Shown here in pieces: positions 10,911-21,264 of a DNA stretch of 64,000 bases (position 1 is the first letter of the stretch; the number at the start of each line of letters is the position of its first letter). This DNA comes from Gari tellinella (lineage: Eukaryota > Mollusca > Bivalvia > Cardiida > Psammobiidae): positions 19,850,189 through 19,914,188 of the forward strand of contig OV277869.1 in assembly GCA_922989275.2 (NCBI GenBank). The letters are read 5' to 3'. The position numbers were made by a program, and so were the translations under genes. The notes below the pieces were generated by a model that searched no databases, was not told where the DNA came from, and saw only the letters and a list, made by a program, of their open reading frames with translations.

Positions 10911-11185
10911 TGAGGTGCCATTAGTTGACCTGGATAGTCAGACAAAGACGCGAGAAGGAAGAAGGCAAAGATAACACCCACTGTCGAGTTCAACTACTGT
11001 GGGTTCTCCCTGAAACAGATTGAAATGAAACCTATGTTACAGCTGAGACGTAGTTCCACTTTGTACAGCAGTGAATATGTGCCGTAAGAAATTATATATC
11101 ATAGCAAGTGGTAGCTTAAAGCAGGCTTAAAGTAAACCAGATTTGCATTGTTTTACTTTCAACCTGCTTTAAGTGGTCACCTTTA
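10911..11185 (-). pseudogene. Decayed tandem duplicate of the C1GALT1 exon 1 region
   Basis: On the plus strand GAAGGAAGAAGGCAAAGATA, then CACCCACTGT, then GTTCTCCCTGAAACAGATTG and GAAATGAAACCTAT, follow the order and spacing of 10339-10490 (exon 1 and its upstream flank). The copy has lost the ATG (the CTGCAT of the original reads differently), carries a deletion within the anchor, and is interrupted by indels. Both copies are followed by the same GAATATGT(A/G)CC flank and by a family A fold-back, so the whole segment was duplicated in tandem and then decayed. It cannot code. Confidence 0.75.
11112..11172. repeat. Family A fold-back, duplicate partner
   Basis: GCTTAAAGCAGGCTTAAAGT against ACTTTCAACCTGCTTTAAG; loop shortened. 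Marks the far end of the exon 1 duplication. Confidence 0.8.
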
Positions 11186-11269
11186 TTAAACACTAGAATC
11201 AGTTTATGAGGTTAAAGTAGACATTTTTAGCTTTACTTTCAGTTGGCTTAACCCCCTCTAGCAGCGCAC

Positions 11270-12000
11270 TTAAATCATCAAGCTCCAATTTGTAAACACA
11301 AATGGATTCGGTGTGATGCCAGACAGGAGTGATACCGCTTAATTCTGTATTACTTTTGCCTTTCGTTCAACAGCCATCTGCTACCATGCTATACATTTAT
11401 TAAAGAAGGTAGAAATGTTATTTAATACAATTACACGGTCATAAATACAGTCATTGAAGAGGTAGAAAGCTATTTTGCCATTTTGAGATTGGACTTATTT
11501 TAGCTACATCTTCTATCTATACTGAATAATTTGATTTGTTAATTTATTTATGTTAACAATACCATTATTGTCGATTCTGTGTGTTTGTTAAAATAAGGAG
11601 AAGGGCTCACGGTACATGTAACTTGAGTACTTGTAGGTCAATCCCTTTTCTGTACAATATATACTCAATTCCAAAAGAAACTGTGCACTTTGTTTTCTGT
11701 AATTATTCATTGAGTATTTTCCTGAAAGCCTATGTATTTGGTACCAAAATTTAGATCAGTTCACGAACAATAAGGCACTTATAACAGATTTAGAGATGCG
11801 GTCGTTTAAAGTAGATTTTTTTTCAATGAGAAAAGACAAAGTGTTATTATCAAAGATGCAAAGTAACTCTGAGAGTCAGGCTGTGTTCATTTGGGAATTT
11901 AAAGTCGGTTGAGTTGTAATCTTATGATAATTTTTGTCAGTATCGTATGTGTCCATCTTTGCTCTAATGCAAGCGGTAATGAGACATCGCATATACCTTA
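11270..12000. other. No gene seen
   Basis: AT-rich spacer upstream of C1GALT1. No repeat or coding signal recognised. Confidence 0.5.
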
Positions 12001-12008
12001 CGTGGCGC

Positions 12009-12354
12009 CTAATAATGACGTCGGGAATGAAACATTGTCCTATCACTGAGTTTGAGCATTTGCAAGAGCCATAAGGTATTTTCTCCTAAAGGCCCGCGTG
12101 CGAGCATCATGGTGACTAAGAATATTATTAGACCTATCAGAGAGTCCGTTACTGTCGCCCCAAACGAAAATGACGTCTTGCTCGCTGCAAAAGAGCGGCC
12201 CATTGACGTGCTGCATGATCTGTACTACAAAGGGTCCCCTTGCCCGGATGGGTGTCCGAGTGTGTCGGAACCAACACAATACGGTCTGTCTGCTGATACC
12301 GTACAATCTTGCCGAACTAGACGCTGTTTGAAAACGACGTCGAAGTAACTTCAA
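12009..12354 (-). pseudogene. Tc1/mariner-like transposase remnant
   Basis: Minus-strand translation gives LLRRRFQTASSSARLYGISR then QTVLCWFRHTRTPIRARGPF, which resembles the second helix-turn-helix of Tc1-type transposases as found in molluscs. It runs into a short DVIFVWGDSNG block that may match the later VWGG block. The catalytic core between them is missing, so this is an internally deleted fragment. Frames drift after about 12200. No inverted termini were found. The overlapping plus-strand frame (12052-12348) is a shadow. Confidence 0.5.
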
Positions 12355-12359
12355 CGTAA

Positions 12360-13280
12360 CAAATGCGTTTGTTGAACTGCTGTTCTATGTAAATGTGTGC
12401 TGGCTACGGCGATGTGCCATTCCCCTCGTATGTTGAAAACGTTTGAGCAACCGAATGGTTGTGCTTCTTTGGTATTCTAACGTCCTAGTTACGTTTTGTG
12501 ACGTTGTAGTTGTGAACAAGCATTGCAAAGACTCTAATTTGCCTATTTTCATTCAATCTCAGCAAGTTCGTTGTGTACTGATGTGAAGTAAAATGTGTTG
12601 TGTTTTTTCTTTGCATAAGGCATACGAATTACACTCGTGCACATTTTCGGTGGCATGTGCATTTTCCTTGAACTGCACGTGCAAAACATGCAAAATAACG
12701 TATTTTCAAATAACCTAAAAACTCTTCATACTAAATAATAGATTTTATTATTGCTAGATGGCGAATATACATGAGATATTGTGTGCGAAATTTTAAATCG
12801 ATACGTCTTCTAGATATTAAAATATTTGAAAATAAAAAGTGCACAGAAATATGTTTAAACTAAACTTTTACCTGACCTCAAAGAAATGCCTTATCATGTT
12901 TATATTACTATAATTGATTGGTTATGATGACGACAACTAGGGGATTAAAGCATGAAAAAAGCAAAGCAACTAGTTTCTTTTGGAGCGTTCTGTTTTACGT
13001 TCACCCTTAAAACTGTAACCGCATGCAACTCAAAAACAGGCATTCCGTTGTGTTGTTCTCATAGAAACGCATTGCCATGATCATAATTTTACAGTGGAGA
13101 AGACGTTATTCTTTCTCAATAAACGCGTTTTTGCTAAGTGTTGAACCTATTCAGCCGCCGGGTAATCGGACGTCTGATCAGGGTCCAAACTATTCGCCAC
13201 TCATATTATACTGAACAGTCAGCACTGTCAAAACCCTGGTTATTTTCTACCTTTTATCGGAATGTGTTTGCGTTTCGTTA
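12360..13280. other. No gene seen; family B scrap with leader
   Basis: At 13093 ACAGTGGAGAAGACGTTATT then CAATAAACGCGTTTTTGC is the family B leader; the fold-back that follows (13150-13197) keeps only GCCGCCGGGTAATCGGACGT and CTGATCAGGGTCCAAAC. Confidence 0.6.
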
Positions 13281-13687
13281 GCGTTTAAATGATTCAGAAT
13301 AAAGATACTGTAATTGTGGGGGGAAATCAGCATAAAGTTTATTTAGACAATTGTCACAAGAGTTTGACTGCGATAGTCTTATTTCATAACATAATAAACT
13401 TGCTTAGTAACATGTTCAACGCCGACTTTACCGTCTGTTCCAAACCTCATTTAATATCTTCAGCTTTAACTCATCCATCCCTGAAACCTTTAATGGACTT
13501 ATCAATTTCCAATTAAGTTTAGCCTATTAATGACTTTTGTAGGGGTGTTTTCTCGAATATATTGCAAAATGACAGACGACACGGACCCTGTTCAAAGAGC
13601 TACTTCATGTCCCCCTGAACTTGGTGAACACTGTTCGCATAGGACAACATTAATGTACTCTTCACAGGTAGACTGCTAGCAAATGAC

Positions 13688-14110
13688 GATTCTAACATGA
13701 CACGCGTTTTGGTCACTATGAAAATAGAAAAAGCTCATTGTGGTATATCTGAGACGTTTTACAACGCTCTTCCCTAATCCGCTCCTCCCGCGGTTATATG
13801 ACATGACGTGGCCTCATGCATTCATACGTTATGTTACGTTATTCCTATAGCCCGTAAAGACCATATACTTTTAACCAGTCATGTTACTGTAATTTTCCCA
13901 TTCATGTAATGTTTGTTCTATGCCAGATTGTGGATCGGTAAATGTAAATTTGCTGTTGGGTGCTAGATTCTTGTAATGCCGCGGATAAAGTTATTCGGTC
14001 GAAAAACTGCATCCGCTGAGGAAATAAGTATGGAACATTTGATTTCCTTTCTAATGAATAGCGTTAAATCTGGTCATGTTCGAATCGAAATAATCTATGT
14101 TATACCATCT
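13688..14110 (+). repeat. Dispersed repeat of about 450 bp, copy 1
   Basis: Shares TAACATGACACG, CCGCGGTTATATGACATGAC, AAGACCATATACTTTTAACC, GCCAGATTGTGGATCGGTAA and AACTGCATCCGCTGAGGAAA in order with 52541-52980. Ends in GAAATAATCTATG, the start of the palindrome that closes the other copy. Confidence 0.85.
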
Positions 14111-14189
14111 ACATCTAAACATTCATCAGGTTGACGATTATGTCAGAGCTGTGTGCAATACGCAAAACGGGTGACAATGCCGTTAGTTT

Positions 14190-14762
14190 AATAAACTGAT
14201 TGATGAATGATTATTGGTGATTTAAAATCTGCTGTTGATTGGATTGACGAGATATCAGGTGGCAAAGAATTCCAGTCTACTATAGTTCTAGGAAAGAATG
14301 AGTATTTTTGAGTCTGGGTTCTAAAAGGGAGTGTTCGGAAGGTGTTTTGGATGGGCATGTCTTGTGTGGCGTATGGGGGGATAACAGGATCTTTTTTAAT
14401 GTTAATTTCGTTATAGACTATTTTATGAAAAGTTGTAAGCCGTGCGTTACGTCTCCTGGTTTCAAGTGACTGCCAGTTCAGGTTGTTTAGCATGTTGTCA
14501 ACGCTGGAGGTGTTTCAACATTTATTTGTTACAAATCTGGCTGCTCTTCTTTGGACCATCTCAATCCTGTGTATATCAGACTTGGTATGAGGGTCCCAAG
14601 AAGAGCAGGCATATTCCAGTGTTGGTCTGACCAGGGTCTTGTATGCCATCTCTTTGGTGGAGCTGGAGCTTATCTTTAGATTCCTCCGCAAGAAGCCAAG
14701 GGTGCAGTTTGCTTTATAACAAATGTTTGCAATGTGACTGTCCCATTTATTGAACTTTATGC
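14190..14762 (-). pseudogene. LINE ORF2 C-terminal tail
   Basis: Minus-strand translation from about 14760 gives FNKWDSHIANICYKANCTLG, FLRRNLKISS, KEMAYKTLVRPTLEYACSSW, MVQRRAARFV, a stop near 14515, then LNNLNWQSLETRRRNARL and SFFPRTIVDWNSLPPDI. These are the blocks that follow the reverse-transcriptase core in CR1/jockey-like LINEs. The 5' part including the catalytic domain is absent, as usual for 5'-truncated copies. The 3' end lies near 14190. Confidence 0.8.
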
Positions 14763-15059
14763 ATGAATAAATTATGGCGAGATGACGCAGTATAAATCAA
14801 TAATCGATAACGAATCGTGCAGTGTCGGATTGTTTCGGCTGATTACGTGAATCTTGTTACAGTTGTGATCCTCAGTGGATTAACACTCCACATTGAGCAA
14901 GTTCAACACGTTGTTGTTGATAAACTATTATTCCCGACTCTCCTAGTATATACACTAAACGCACCATGTTGCGCTTTCGCGATCATCGATGTCCTCACCT
15001 GCGACTCTTGCCAATATATACCTAATTTACAACCCTCTGATGTAACTCATCTTCAACAG

Positions 15060-15120
15060 GTGTGTTGTTAGAGCAAGGCATTTGTAACATCGATGTTCCG
15101 GGTTCGAATCCCGATAAAGG
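15060..15120 (+). other. tRNA-like fragment
   Basis: GTTAGAGCA and TTCCGGGTTCGAATCCCG resemble a D-arm and T-arm of a tRNA, but no acceptor stem or convincing anticodon arm is present. Probably a tRNA relic or SINE head. Confidence 0.4.
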
Positions 15121-15295
15121 GGAAAATATTTTTATTACATAAAATGTTATTTTATAGAGCAAACAGACGCTATGATATAATTTTTAAAAAAATAACAAAA
15201 GAATCGTGTTCCAAACGAAATAGACGTTGTATGAATACTTAAAAGAAACAGTATAAATTGTAAAAAAAAATAAAATAATAAAATGTAAGAGTATT

Positions 15296-15385
15296 GCATG
15301 GGATTCGAACCGTTGTCTGTAGGAAAAATAATGTGTAGTCGTCTTCCTTACCACTTGCACTAAATACCTATCGATGTTTGTGGAA
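15296..15385 (-). other. tRNA-like fragment with long variable region
   Basis: Minus-strand AGTGCAAGTGGTAAGGAAGA and ACGGTTCGAATCCCAT have the spacing of a class II (Leu/Ser) tRNA. Stems are imperfect, so a relic is more likely than a gene. Confidence 0.4.
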
Positions 15386-15609
15386 CCGGGCAATAATATA
15401 TGGTCTCGGTACCGATGTGGTTACAATGTGCGTTCTCGTATAAATGATAACGAAGTATTCCGAAGCTATATTTAGAAATGAAACAAAGTGTGAAATTATG
15501 CTAATAGAGGTCACCAACTTCAGGTCAATATTGTCGAACAATACTTAGCTTGATCAACATGCTGTAAGGGTTTTCCATGAAGAGTGTATCTATATACATA
15601 GATTATTTC

Positions 15610-15941
15610 TTAAAGACATCCCTAGACGACCTTTCGATCATAACACCCGACAAGCTATCAAAGCATGCAGCTACGTGCAAGTTTTGTCCTTACTGCTATA
15701 TTGTCTAGGGATATATTCATCCAAGCGTTTCATGTGAGGCCCGTACCTTAAAATTGTTAGTTTGGTTAGTAAATCCCATTGAAAAAACATTGACTGTGAG
15801 TATGTGAGGGCCTCTCTAGACACCTGGAGATTAGTTACCTGGATTTTCACACCAACTGAGATTAGTGACCCCTTGTGATTCATGATTTTTCTCACCTATC
15901 TAATAATGGGGGGTGGTCTGTCAAAGGACTGAGGAAAAGTC
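15610..15941 (+). repeat. Family D repeat, copy 2
   Basis: Differs from copy 1 at only scattered bases over its whole length, implying recent spread of this family. Sharp ends at TTAAAGACATCC and GAGGAAAAGTC. Confidence 0.85.
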
Positions 15942-16035
15942 ATTAGTATACACGTCGCCTGGGTAGCTTATGTTAAAACTGTCGCACACACTCCTCTTTT
16001 CGAACCTAGATTTATGTCAAGGGATAAGTAGTCCA

Positions 16036-16361
16036 TATGTTCAATCCACAGGGAATCGGCTCATAGTCAAAGTGTTCTATATATAGATAATATAATAAAG
16101 GGAAATAACACGGATTTTCACCCATCACGTTTGATCGCAATTTTTTTACAGTCGTGCAAAGACTGGGGGAAATGAAACCCACTCATATAATCAACACTTA
16201 ATTACGAACCGAACGACACCAACTTTTTATATTTCCCTCACCATAGTAAAGCGGAATGGACTCGAACGTTTCGGTTTTGCGGTGATCTCTTGATCTCGGA
16301 AGAGAAGTTGTCGTCTACTCAAGCACGATTTGCCAAGACTCAACACGGACACATGCGCCTT
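16036..16361 (+). repeat. Left arm of a 4-kb long inverted repeat
   Basis: Blocks CACAGGGAATCGGCTCATAG, GGGAAATAACACGGATTTTC, CACGTTTGATCGCAAT and TCGGAAGAGAAGTTGTCG recur inverted and in reverse order at 19649-20013. The arms are interrupted by indels. Confidence 0.75.
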
Positions 16362-16535
16362 CTGCACACGGAAAACTGACTGGGATCGATTAATTATCAA
16401 TAAATAATACATTCACTTACATTGACACTTACCAGATCATCCTTTTTATTGAGATATGTTAGTTTCTTTCAGTTCTTATATTCATAACACGTTTGTGTTC
16501 CATTTTGTGTAATTCAAAACGAGGCTATGTTACTA

Positions 16536-16636
16536 CGTTTCGCTACCCCAGACATTTCGCTACAGTCGTTTCGCTACCCAGCCTAAAGTTGTTTCGCTAC
16601 CCTGGACGTTTCGCTACCCCGGACGTTTCGCCACCC
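16536..16636 (+). repeat. Array of TTTCGCTACCC words
   Basis: Six copies of TTTCGCTACCC or near variants in 100 bp at uneven spacing, several followed by a CAGACA or GGACG spacer. Related clusters lie at 42020-42112 (inverted) and, with a different core, at 51909-52153. Confidence 0.8.
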
Positions 16637-16639
16637 AAT

Positions 16640-18000
16640 ATTTGAAATAGGGAAAATAATGATTCTGTAGTATCTTTTTTATTTTTAAATAAATGGTCTG
16701 ATTTTTATTGACTAGTCAATTCATAACGCAGTGACCAAAGGACATGCTATGTTTAGTCACTTAATAATGAATACTATCAGATGCAAACTTATAGTCAAGT
16801 GACAACTAAACTTTGTTAAGATTTATAGCCTATATGACAGATGGCAGCTAAACACAGGACAAAAGTAATGCTAAAAGATTTTTCTCAAAGGAGCTTTTAT
16901 GCATTACTTTTGCTATGCATTACGAGTCACCTGTCTTTAAAGATCTACAGGCTACCGTATTTAATGGTCCCTTGGTACATGTTTGACGTATGGTATTATT
17001 TAGAGCTGACGGCATTTTAAAGTTGAACTCAAGGGAGGTAACTCGTTTTGTGTAACATTTTGTCAGAACTTCTGGAAATCATGTATAAAATGTAAATTCC
17101 ACTGTAGATTTTCATTAATTTTTTGTGACTAGTAGAATTAAGTTATATCTATCTAATAAGAGTAAAATTAGTGTATGTTAAACAGCTAGATTTTTTGTTA
17201 TTTGAGATTTAGTGACTTTATCAGAATTTGACTTTTTTAAAATATTGATATTTCCAGAAAATAGGTCATGAAATAATTGTGTTTGCACAATATCTTATAG
17301 TCTCTGTACAGTTTACTTGAATATACAGAGATTATTGAGTTATATCATTTTAAACAGAAAATATCCCTGTTCATTAAAAAAGGAGCTTTTCTCGACAAAC
17401 GGTCCTGTCAGAGAAAAACGGCACTGCAATTATTTTTTATTTTAACGATTTTTCACTCTCCATATGGTATATTTCAATTTAATCAAGGTTTCAAAGAATT
17501 CTGACACCGGATAAGCTGACCCGCGAACCACCTTAACAAGTAAAACATGATTGTCTCTTGGTAGATAACATTCAACAATACTAATTACCCTCAAAAAAAG
17601 CGTGTAAGGCTTCCTTTTCTTATTATTTGGCAATTTCAGTATGTTGCATTTCCCGCGATCTGTCGAAAAGCATACAGACTGTTAATACAATGAATTCTAG
17701 CAACGGTAACAAGCACTGTTTTCTATTGACTGACCAATCACTGCAATCGTTTCACTTCCCCAGCCTCAATTTGATTTACATAAAATGGATGTCATGCCTT
17801 TTATAGTTTTATTGCTTGACAGAACCGAAAGTGAGTGATAAACTTCAACTTGATACTGCTTCACAATCGTAGCCGATTAGTATTAGCAGGCACTGTCAGG
17901 ATACAGTGTGTTAAGAAATATGTTATGTGCAAAGTTAAAAGATAAAAATACCATAGTTTACAGTTAAAAAGTAAAAGAGTACAGTGTTTATATAGCTCGT
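16640..18000. other. No gene seen
   Basis: AT-rich interior of the long inverted repeat. It contains one degenerate fold-back (16852-16934) around GCATTACTTTTG and nothing that reads as protein. Confidence 0.6.
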
Positions 18001-18111
18001 GCAGCCAGCCTGTCTACAAAGATTTGTAGACTAGGACTGGACTGAATGTCGAAAGGGAGACTGTTCCATACCCTGATAGATCTAGGGAAAATGAATGTAG
18101 ATGTTATAGGT
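18000..18111 (-). pseudogene. LINE ORF2 tail, 3' segment
   Basis: Minus-strand RPITSTFIFPRSIRVWNSLP followed by FDIQSSPSLQIFVDRLA is the terminal motif of CR1/jockey-like ORF2 proteins. It continues the frame left at 19372. Confidence 0.75.
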
Positions 18112-18632
18112 CGTTTGCAGATAAAAAAAAAAACAAGATAAATCTTAGATAATTTTAAAACTTATGGACGTATTTGAATTAAATTTTGCATACACTTATG
18201 ATGTGCCTATACCAACTCTGACAAGAAAATTAGGAATTTTTGATAGTCTGACTAAAAACTTTTCTTCTTTGTTTTATATAAATGTTGTGTCGCTATAAAT
18301 GGTCAATTACGTGGGGTGTTATTGGCTATTACCTTGGTCATGTTTGTTTATATTTGAGAATATCCCCAGGTAAAATCCCATGCAAGTTGCTTCTGTCTGA
18401 AAGGTGAATCCCGTGCTGATATTAGTTGTTTAGTTGTACAAAATTAATTGTGAGACCCCATAATCCATTACATTTTTACTATGCCTAAATCCACGACCTC
18501 TTCACCAGGAATAAAGAGAATTGCAATTACTTTTCAAACATAAGCTCTAGTATTTCTACATAATCGGAGCTCCAGATAAGAGAGAGAAAATTGAACAAGT
18601 CCAACATTTTCTCACCCATTTCAGCACCAAAT

Positions 18633-18699
18633 CCTATGGTGTGACTACTCATTAGAATCGTCTCGAAGGGACGGTTCTAATGAGTAGTCACACCATAGG
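18633..18699. repeat. Family C palindrome
   Basis: CCTATGGTGTGACTACTCAT then TAGAA inverted as TTCTAATGAGTAGTCACACC then ATAGG, essentially perfect with loop TCGTCTCGAAGGGACGG. Preceded by AACAAGTCCAACATTTTCTC. Confidence 0.9.
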
Positions 18700-18972
18700 G
18701 CTTAATTCAGAAATAAAGATTTTAGTTTTGGAAATACTCCCCTTATCTAGGGCTTAAATATATCAATATTCGAGTTGTATTGCAGTACGTTTACAGTACG
18801 TTTCCTTTAAACGATAAAATAATAACAGTTTTCGCACTGCTCTGGAAACATTCTGTTGAAAATTTGATAATGGTAAGTTCGTGTAGATCGTCTGGTATGA
18901 ACATGTCTCTTCTGCTATTTATCACATTTAGTTATTTGGCGTTTTGTTGATAAAACTTTCGTATGAGTGGCA

Positions 18973-19037
18973 CATGGTTCGGATCCTATTCAGATACGAA
19001 ATGGCCCCGGTGTCGTATTAGGATCTAACATGTTTGC
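18973..19037. repeat. Family B fold-back within the 1.26-kb element
   Basis: CATGGTTCGGATCCTATTCA against GTCGTATTAGGATCTAACAT. Confidence 0.65.
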
Positions 19038-19371
19038 AAATGACAGTATGGTCAGTTAATGCGTTTAACGTACCGCAGTCAGGGCCTCGTTCGGTTAGTT
19101 GTAAACTGCTATGGTATGCGATGGCTTAACGGTGAGGCGTTACCGGGTCGTGAAAGATAGGCTGTTGAATAACTTGAAATCACCCTTCGGAAAAGTGACC
19201 CTTAGAAGAGTCAAGTTATGAATAAAACTTTTTTATTACGAAGACGAACAAAATGTTCTTTTTTGTCAGAGTTGGTATAGGTATATCATAAATCTATACA
19301 AAATTCCATTTGTCTCCGTTGTCTTATTATGGAGATATTTGAAAATTATCGTGTTTTTTTAACTGCAAACG

Positions 19372-19590
19372 TTTGGACTGTGGGATGAGGTAGCTTAAGT
19401 TTCTTGTAGGCAAAAGATGATGATGGTCCACTGCGACTTAATTTCCCCTGATCCGGTAAAGCATGACCAATGAAAAGCGTTGTCGTCTTTGTTCAAGCGT
19501 TTGCCAGTTCAGGGTAGAGAGCATTTGAGTGACACTACTAATATAGTTGAATTCATTAAAACCTCAATAAAGATCCGGATTTGTTGACTG
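19372..19590 (-). pseudogene. LINE ORF2 tail, 5' segment, split by an insertion
   Basis: Minus-strand frames give NYISSVTQMLSTLNWQTLEQ followed by RRQRFSLVMLYRIRG, then after a frame change YLIPQSK. The reading resumes at 18111 on the other side of a 1.26-kb element: removing that element joins LIPQSK to RPITSTFIFPRSIRVWNSLP in one frame. Same kind of tail as at 14190-14762 but a different copy. Confidence 0.7.
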
Positions 19591-19648
19591 TTGATGTAAG
19601 TAAATGTGATATTTATTGATAATTTATCTATCCCAGACAGTCATTTGT

Positions 19649-20013
19649 GTGCAAAAAGCGTTTGTGCCCTCTTTTAGTCTTGGCAATTAGTGACCGCTGC
19701 GCCGACAACTTCTCTTCCGAGAAAATAAAAAACCGGGCAATATCCTGGAATAGCCCCAGCAGTCACGTGATGTGGTTCATTCCGTATATACGGAATGAGC
19801 CACAGTGGTGTCCTGCTGGGGCTATTCCAGGATATTGCCCGAATAATAATGTATTGCTTAATACGTGGATAGGTTAAATATTGACCAGGCTTCCCCTGGG
19901 TTTGAAAAATATTGCGATCAAACGTGGTGGGTGAAAATCCGTGTTATTTCCCTTTATGATATTATCTATATATAGAATACTTTGACTGTGAGCCGATTCC
20001 CTGTGGTTCAATC
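19649..20013 (-). repeat. Right arm of the 4-kb long inverted repeat
   Basis: Carries ATTGCGATCAAACGTG, GAAAATCCGTGTTATTTCCC and GAGCCGATTCCCTGTG, the complements of the left arm. A 108-bp palindrome (19734-19841) is inserted within it. The roughly 3.3 kb between the arms has no open frame of transposase size. Confidence 0.75.
19734..19841. repeat. 108-bp nearly perfect palindrome
   Basis: CGGGCAATATCCTGGAATAG on the left is matched by CTATTCCAGGATATTGCCCG on the right, with CCCCAGCAG and CTGCTGGGG and an inner ATTCCGTATATACGGAAT. It would fold into one long hairpin. It interrupts the right arm of the long inverted repeat. Confidence 0.9.
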
Positions 20014-20098
20014 TGGCCATATTCCCTCACCAGTCACAAAATTAACCTGCCGTCACAGGATGAGATGAGACAAAGGCAGTAAGGGATTATAGTGCCTA

Positions 20099-20155
20099 AC
20101 AGTTTTGCTCCTGATCAGACACCGATTAACTCGACGTCTGATCAGGATCCAAACT
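20099..20155. repeat. Family B fold-back
   Basis: ACAGTTTTGCTCCTGATCAG then ACACCG against CGACGTCTGATCAGGATCCA then AACT. Confidence 0.8.
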
Positions 20156-20221
20156 CACTATTTAAAAGGCGACTGCAATCGCCCTATGATGACGAAAGGA
20201 TGAAATCAAGTCTAAAATATA

Positions 20222-20451
20222 CATACAGTGAAACCTCTCTATTATGACCACTAAAAACACTAATTGATTTCATAAAGTTTGTGACAGCTTAGGGTAAGGT
20301 AAGCGTAAAACAGAAAACTCCTAAGGGAGCTCCTAAGGGAACTTTCTGTTTTACGGTCACTTTGCTTTAATCAGCCATCTGCCTTAAAGTCCCTTTAACT
20401 AACTTAACTCACACTATTAAGTTGTCGTAAAAGAGAGGCTTTACTGTATGT
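20222..20451. mobile_element. MITE with TACAGTGAAACCTCTCT ends and a family A core
   Basis: Ends CATACAGTGAAACCTCTCT and AGAGAGGCTTTACTGTATG are inverted. Inside is a family A GAAAGCTCC-type fold-back (20283-20390). The CAGTNNAACCTC start recalls pogo/Tigger-type ends; this is inference. Confidence 0.7.
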
Positions 20452-20667
20452 GTAATCACTCACGAATTATTTCTCAATCAGCATTCGTCCATGTGTTGCA
20501 AATCTCCAAACATTCAATAGTCCATCCAAACACAAACATATCATACACCTTAGTTTGGTATCTGCTATGTGTGGTAACTTGATATTTATGTGACATTGTG
20601 ATGCCATACAGTAATGTCCTTCTTTTACGGCCACTCTCAAAGAAGGCCCGTGTACATTGTAATATAT

Positions 20668-20750
20668 ACAGGAAGTCGCTTAAAGCAGAGTGACCGTAAG
20701 GCAGAATGCTCCTGTATAAGCTTTCTGCTTTACTTTCACCATGCTTTAAA
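20668..20750. repeat. Family A fold-back
   Basis: CGCTTAAAGCAGAGTGACCG against CACCATGCTTTAA with GCAGAATGCTCC and AGCTTTCTGC around the loop. Confidence 0.75.
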
Positions 20751-21264
20751 CAATCAGCTTCATTAAAACAGAAATAAGCATTATGTTATGTGTTATGTGT
20801 TGTAAATTGTGGGTTCACTGTACTTTATTGGCATTCGACATATGTCGGTAATTTCCGTCAAGCAATTGTAACTCATATAAACGGAATAGACCGATGAGTT
20901 CCGAGTACAATTATTGATTAACGTCAGTTATCGATAGTCAGACATGTTGCTCACGCAAACAAAGGGTGACCTTGCTCACCTTCGCCCGCTTAGAGGATAA
21001 GACATACATGTCGTCTGCTAAAATTCTACCCCCATTCCAACCCAGCTGCCCCACCCCCATCAGCACCCCGCTTCCCCACCAACATCCCTCAGAATCCCAA
21101 CCGACAAAAATAAACAAAGCGTCTGTTAAACAATTCAAGTGCAGGTGTCAATTAGTGGCATTGTTTCATTGAAATTATTAAACGATGTCAAGAGCAGGTG
21201 CTTTTGTCAAACTCTACAGACTGCATTGCGTTTTAACATGGACTAAATACCAGTTACTTTGGTT

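Larger units (their letters stand above)
18114..19369. mobile_element. 1.26-kb element with about 130-bp inverted ends, inserted in a LINE tail
   Basis: Left end TTTGCAGATAAAAAAAAAAA and right end TTTTTTTAACTGCAAA are inverted, and similarity runs inward to TACCAACTCTGACAA on both arms (near 18215 and, inverted, near 19265). Flanks are CG at 18112-18113 and CG at 19370-19371, consistent with a 2-bp duplication, and the LINE reads through when the element is removed. It contains a family C palindrome and a family B fold-back but no transposase, so it is non-autonomous. Superfamily unknown. Confidence 0.7.

Noticed and set aside
12052..12348. Plus-strand open frame of 98 residues
   Set aside because: It is the antisense of the Tc1-like transposase fragment, which has the recognisable motifs.
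20938..21172. Open frames on both strands with Pro- and Gly-rich translations
   Set aside because: A C-rich patch (CCCCACCCCCATCAGC) gives the composition; no conserved domain or exon boundaries.
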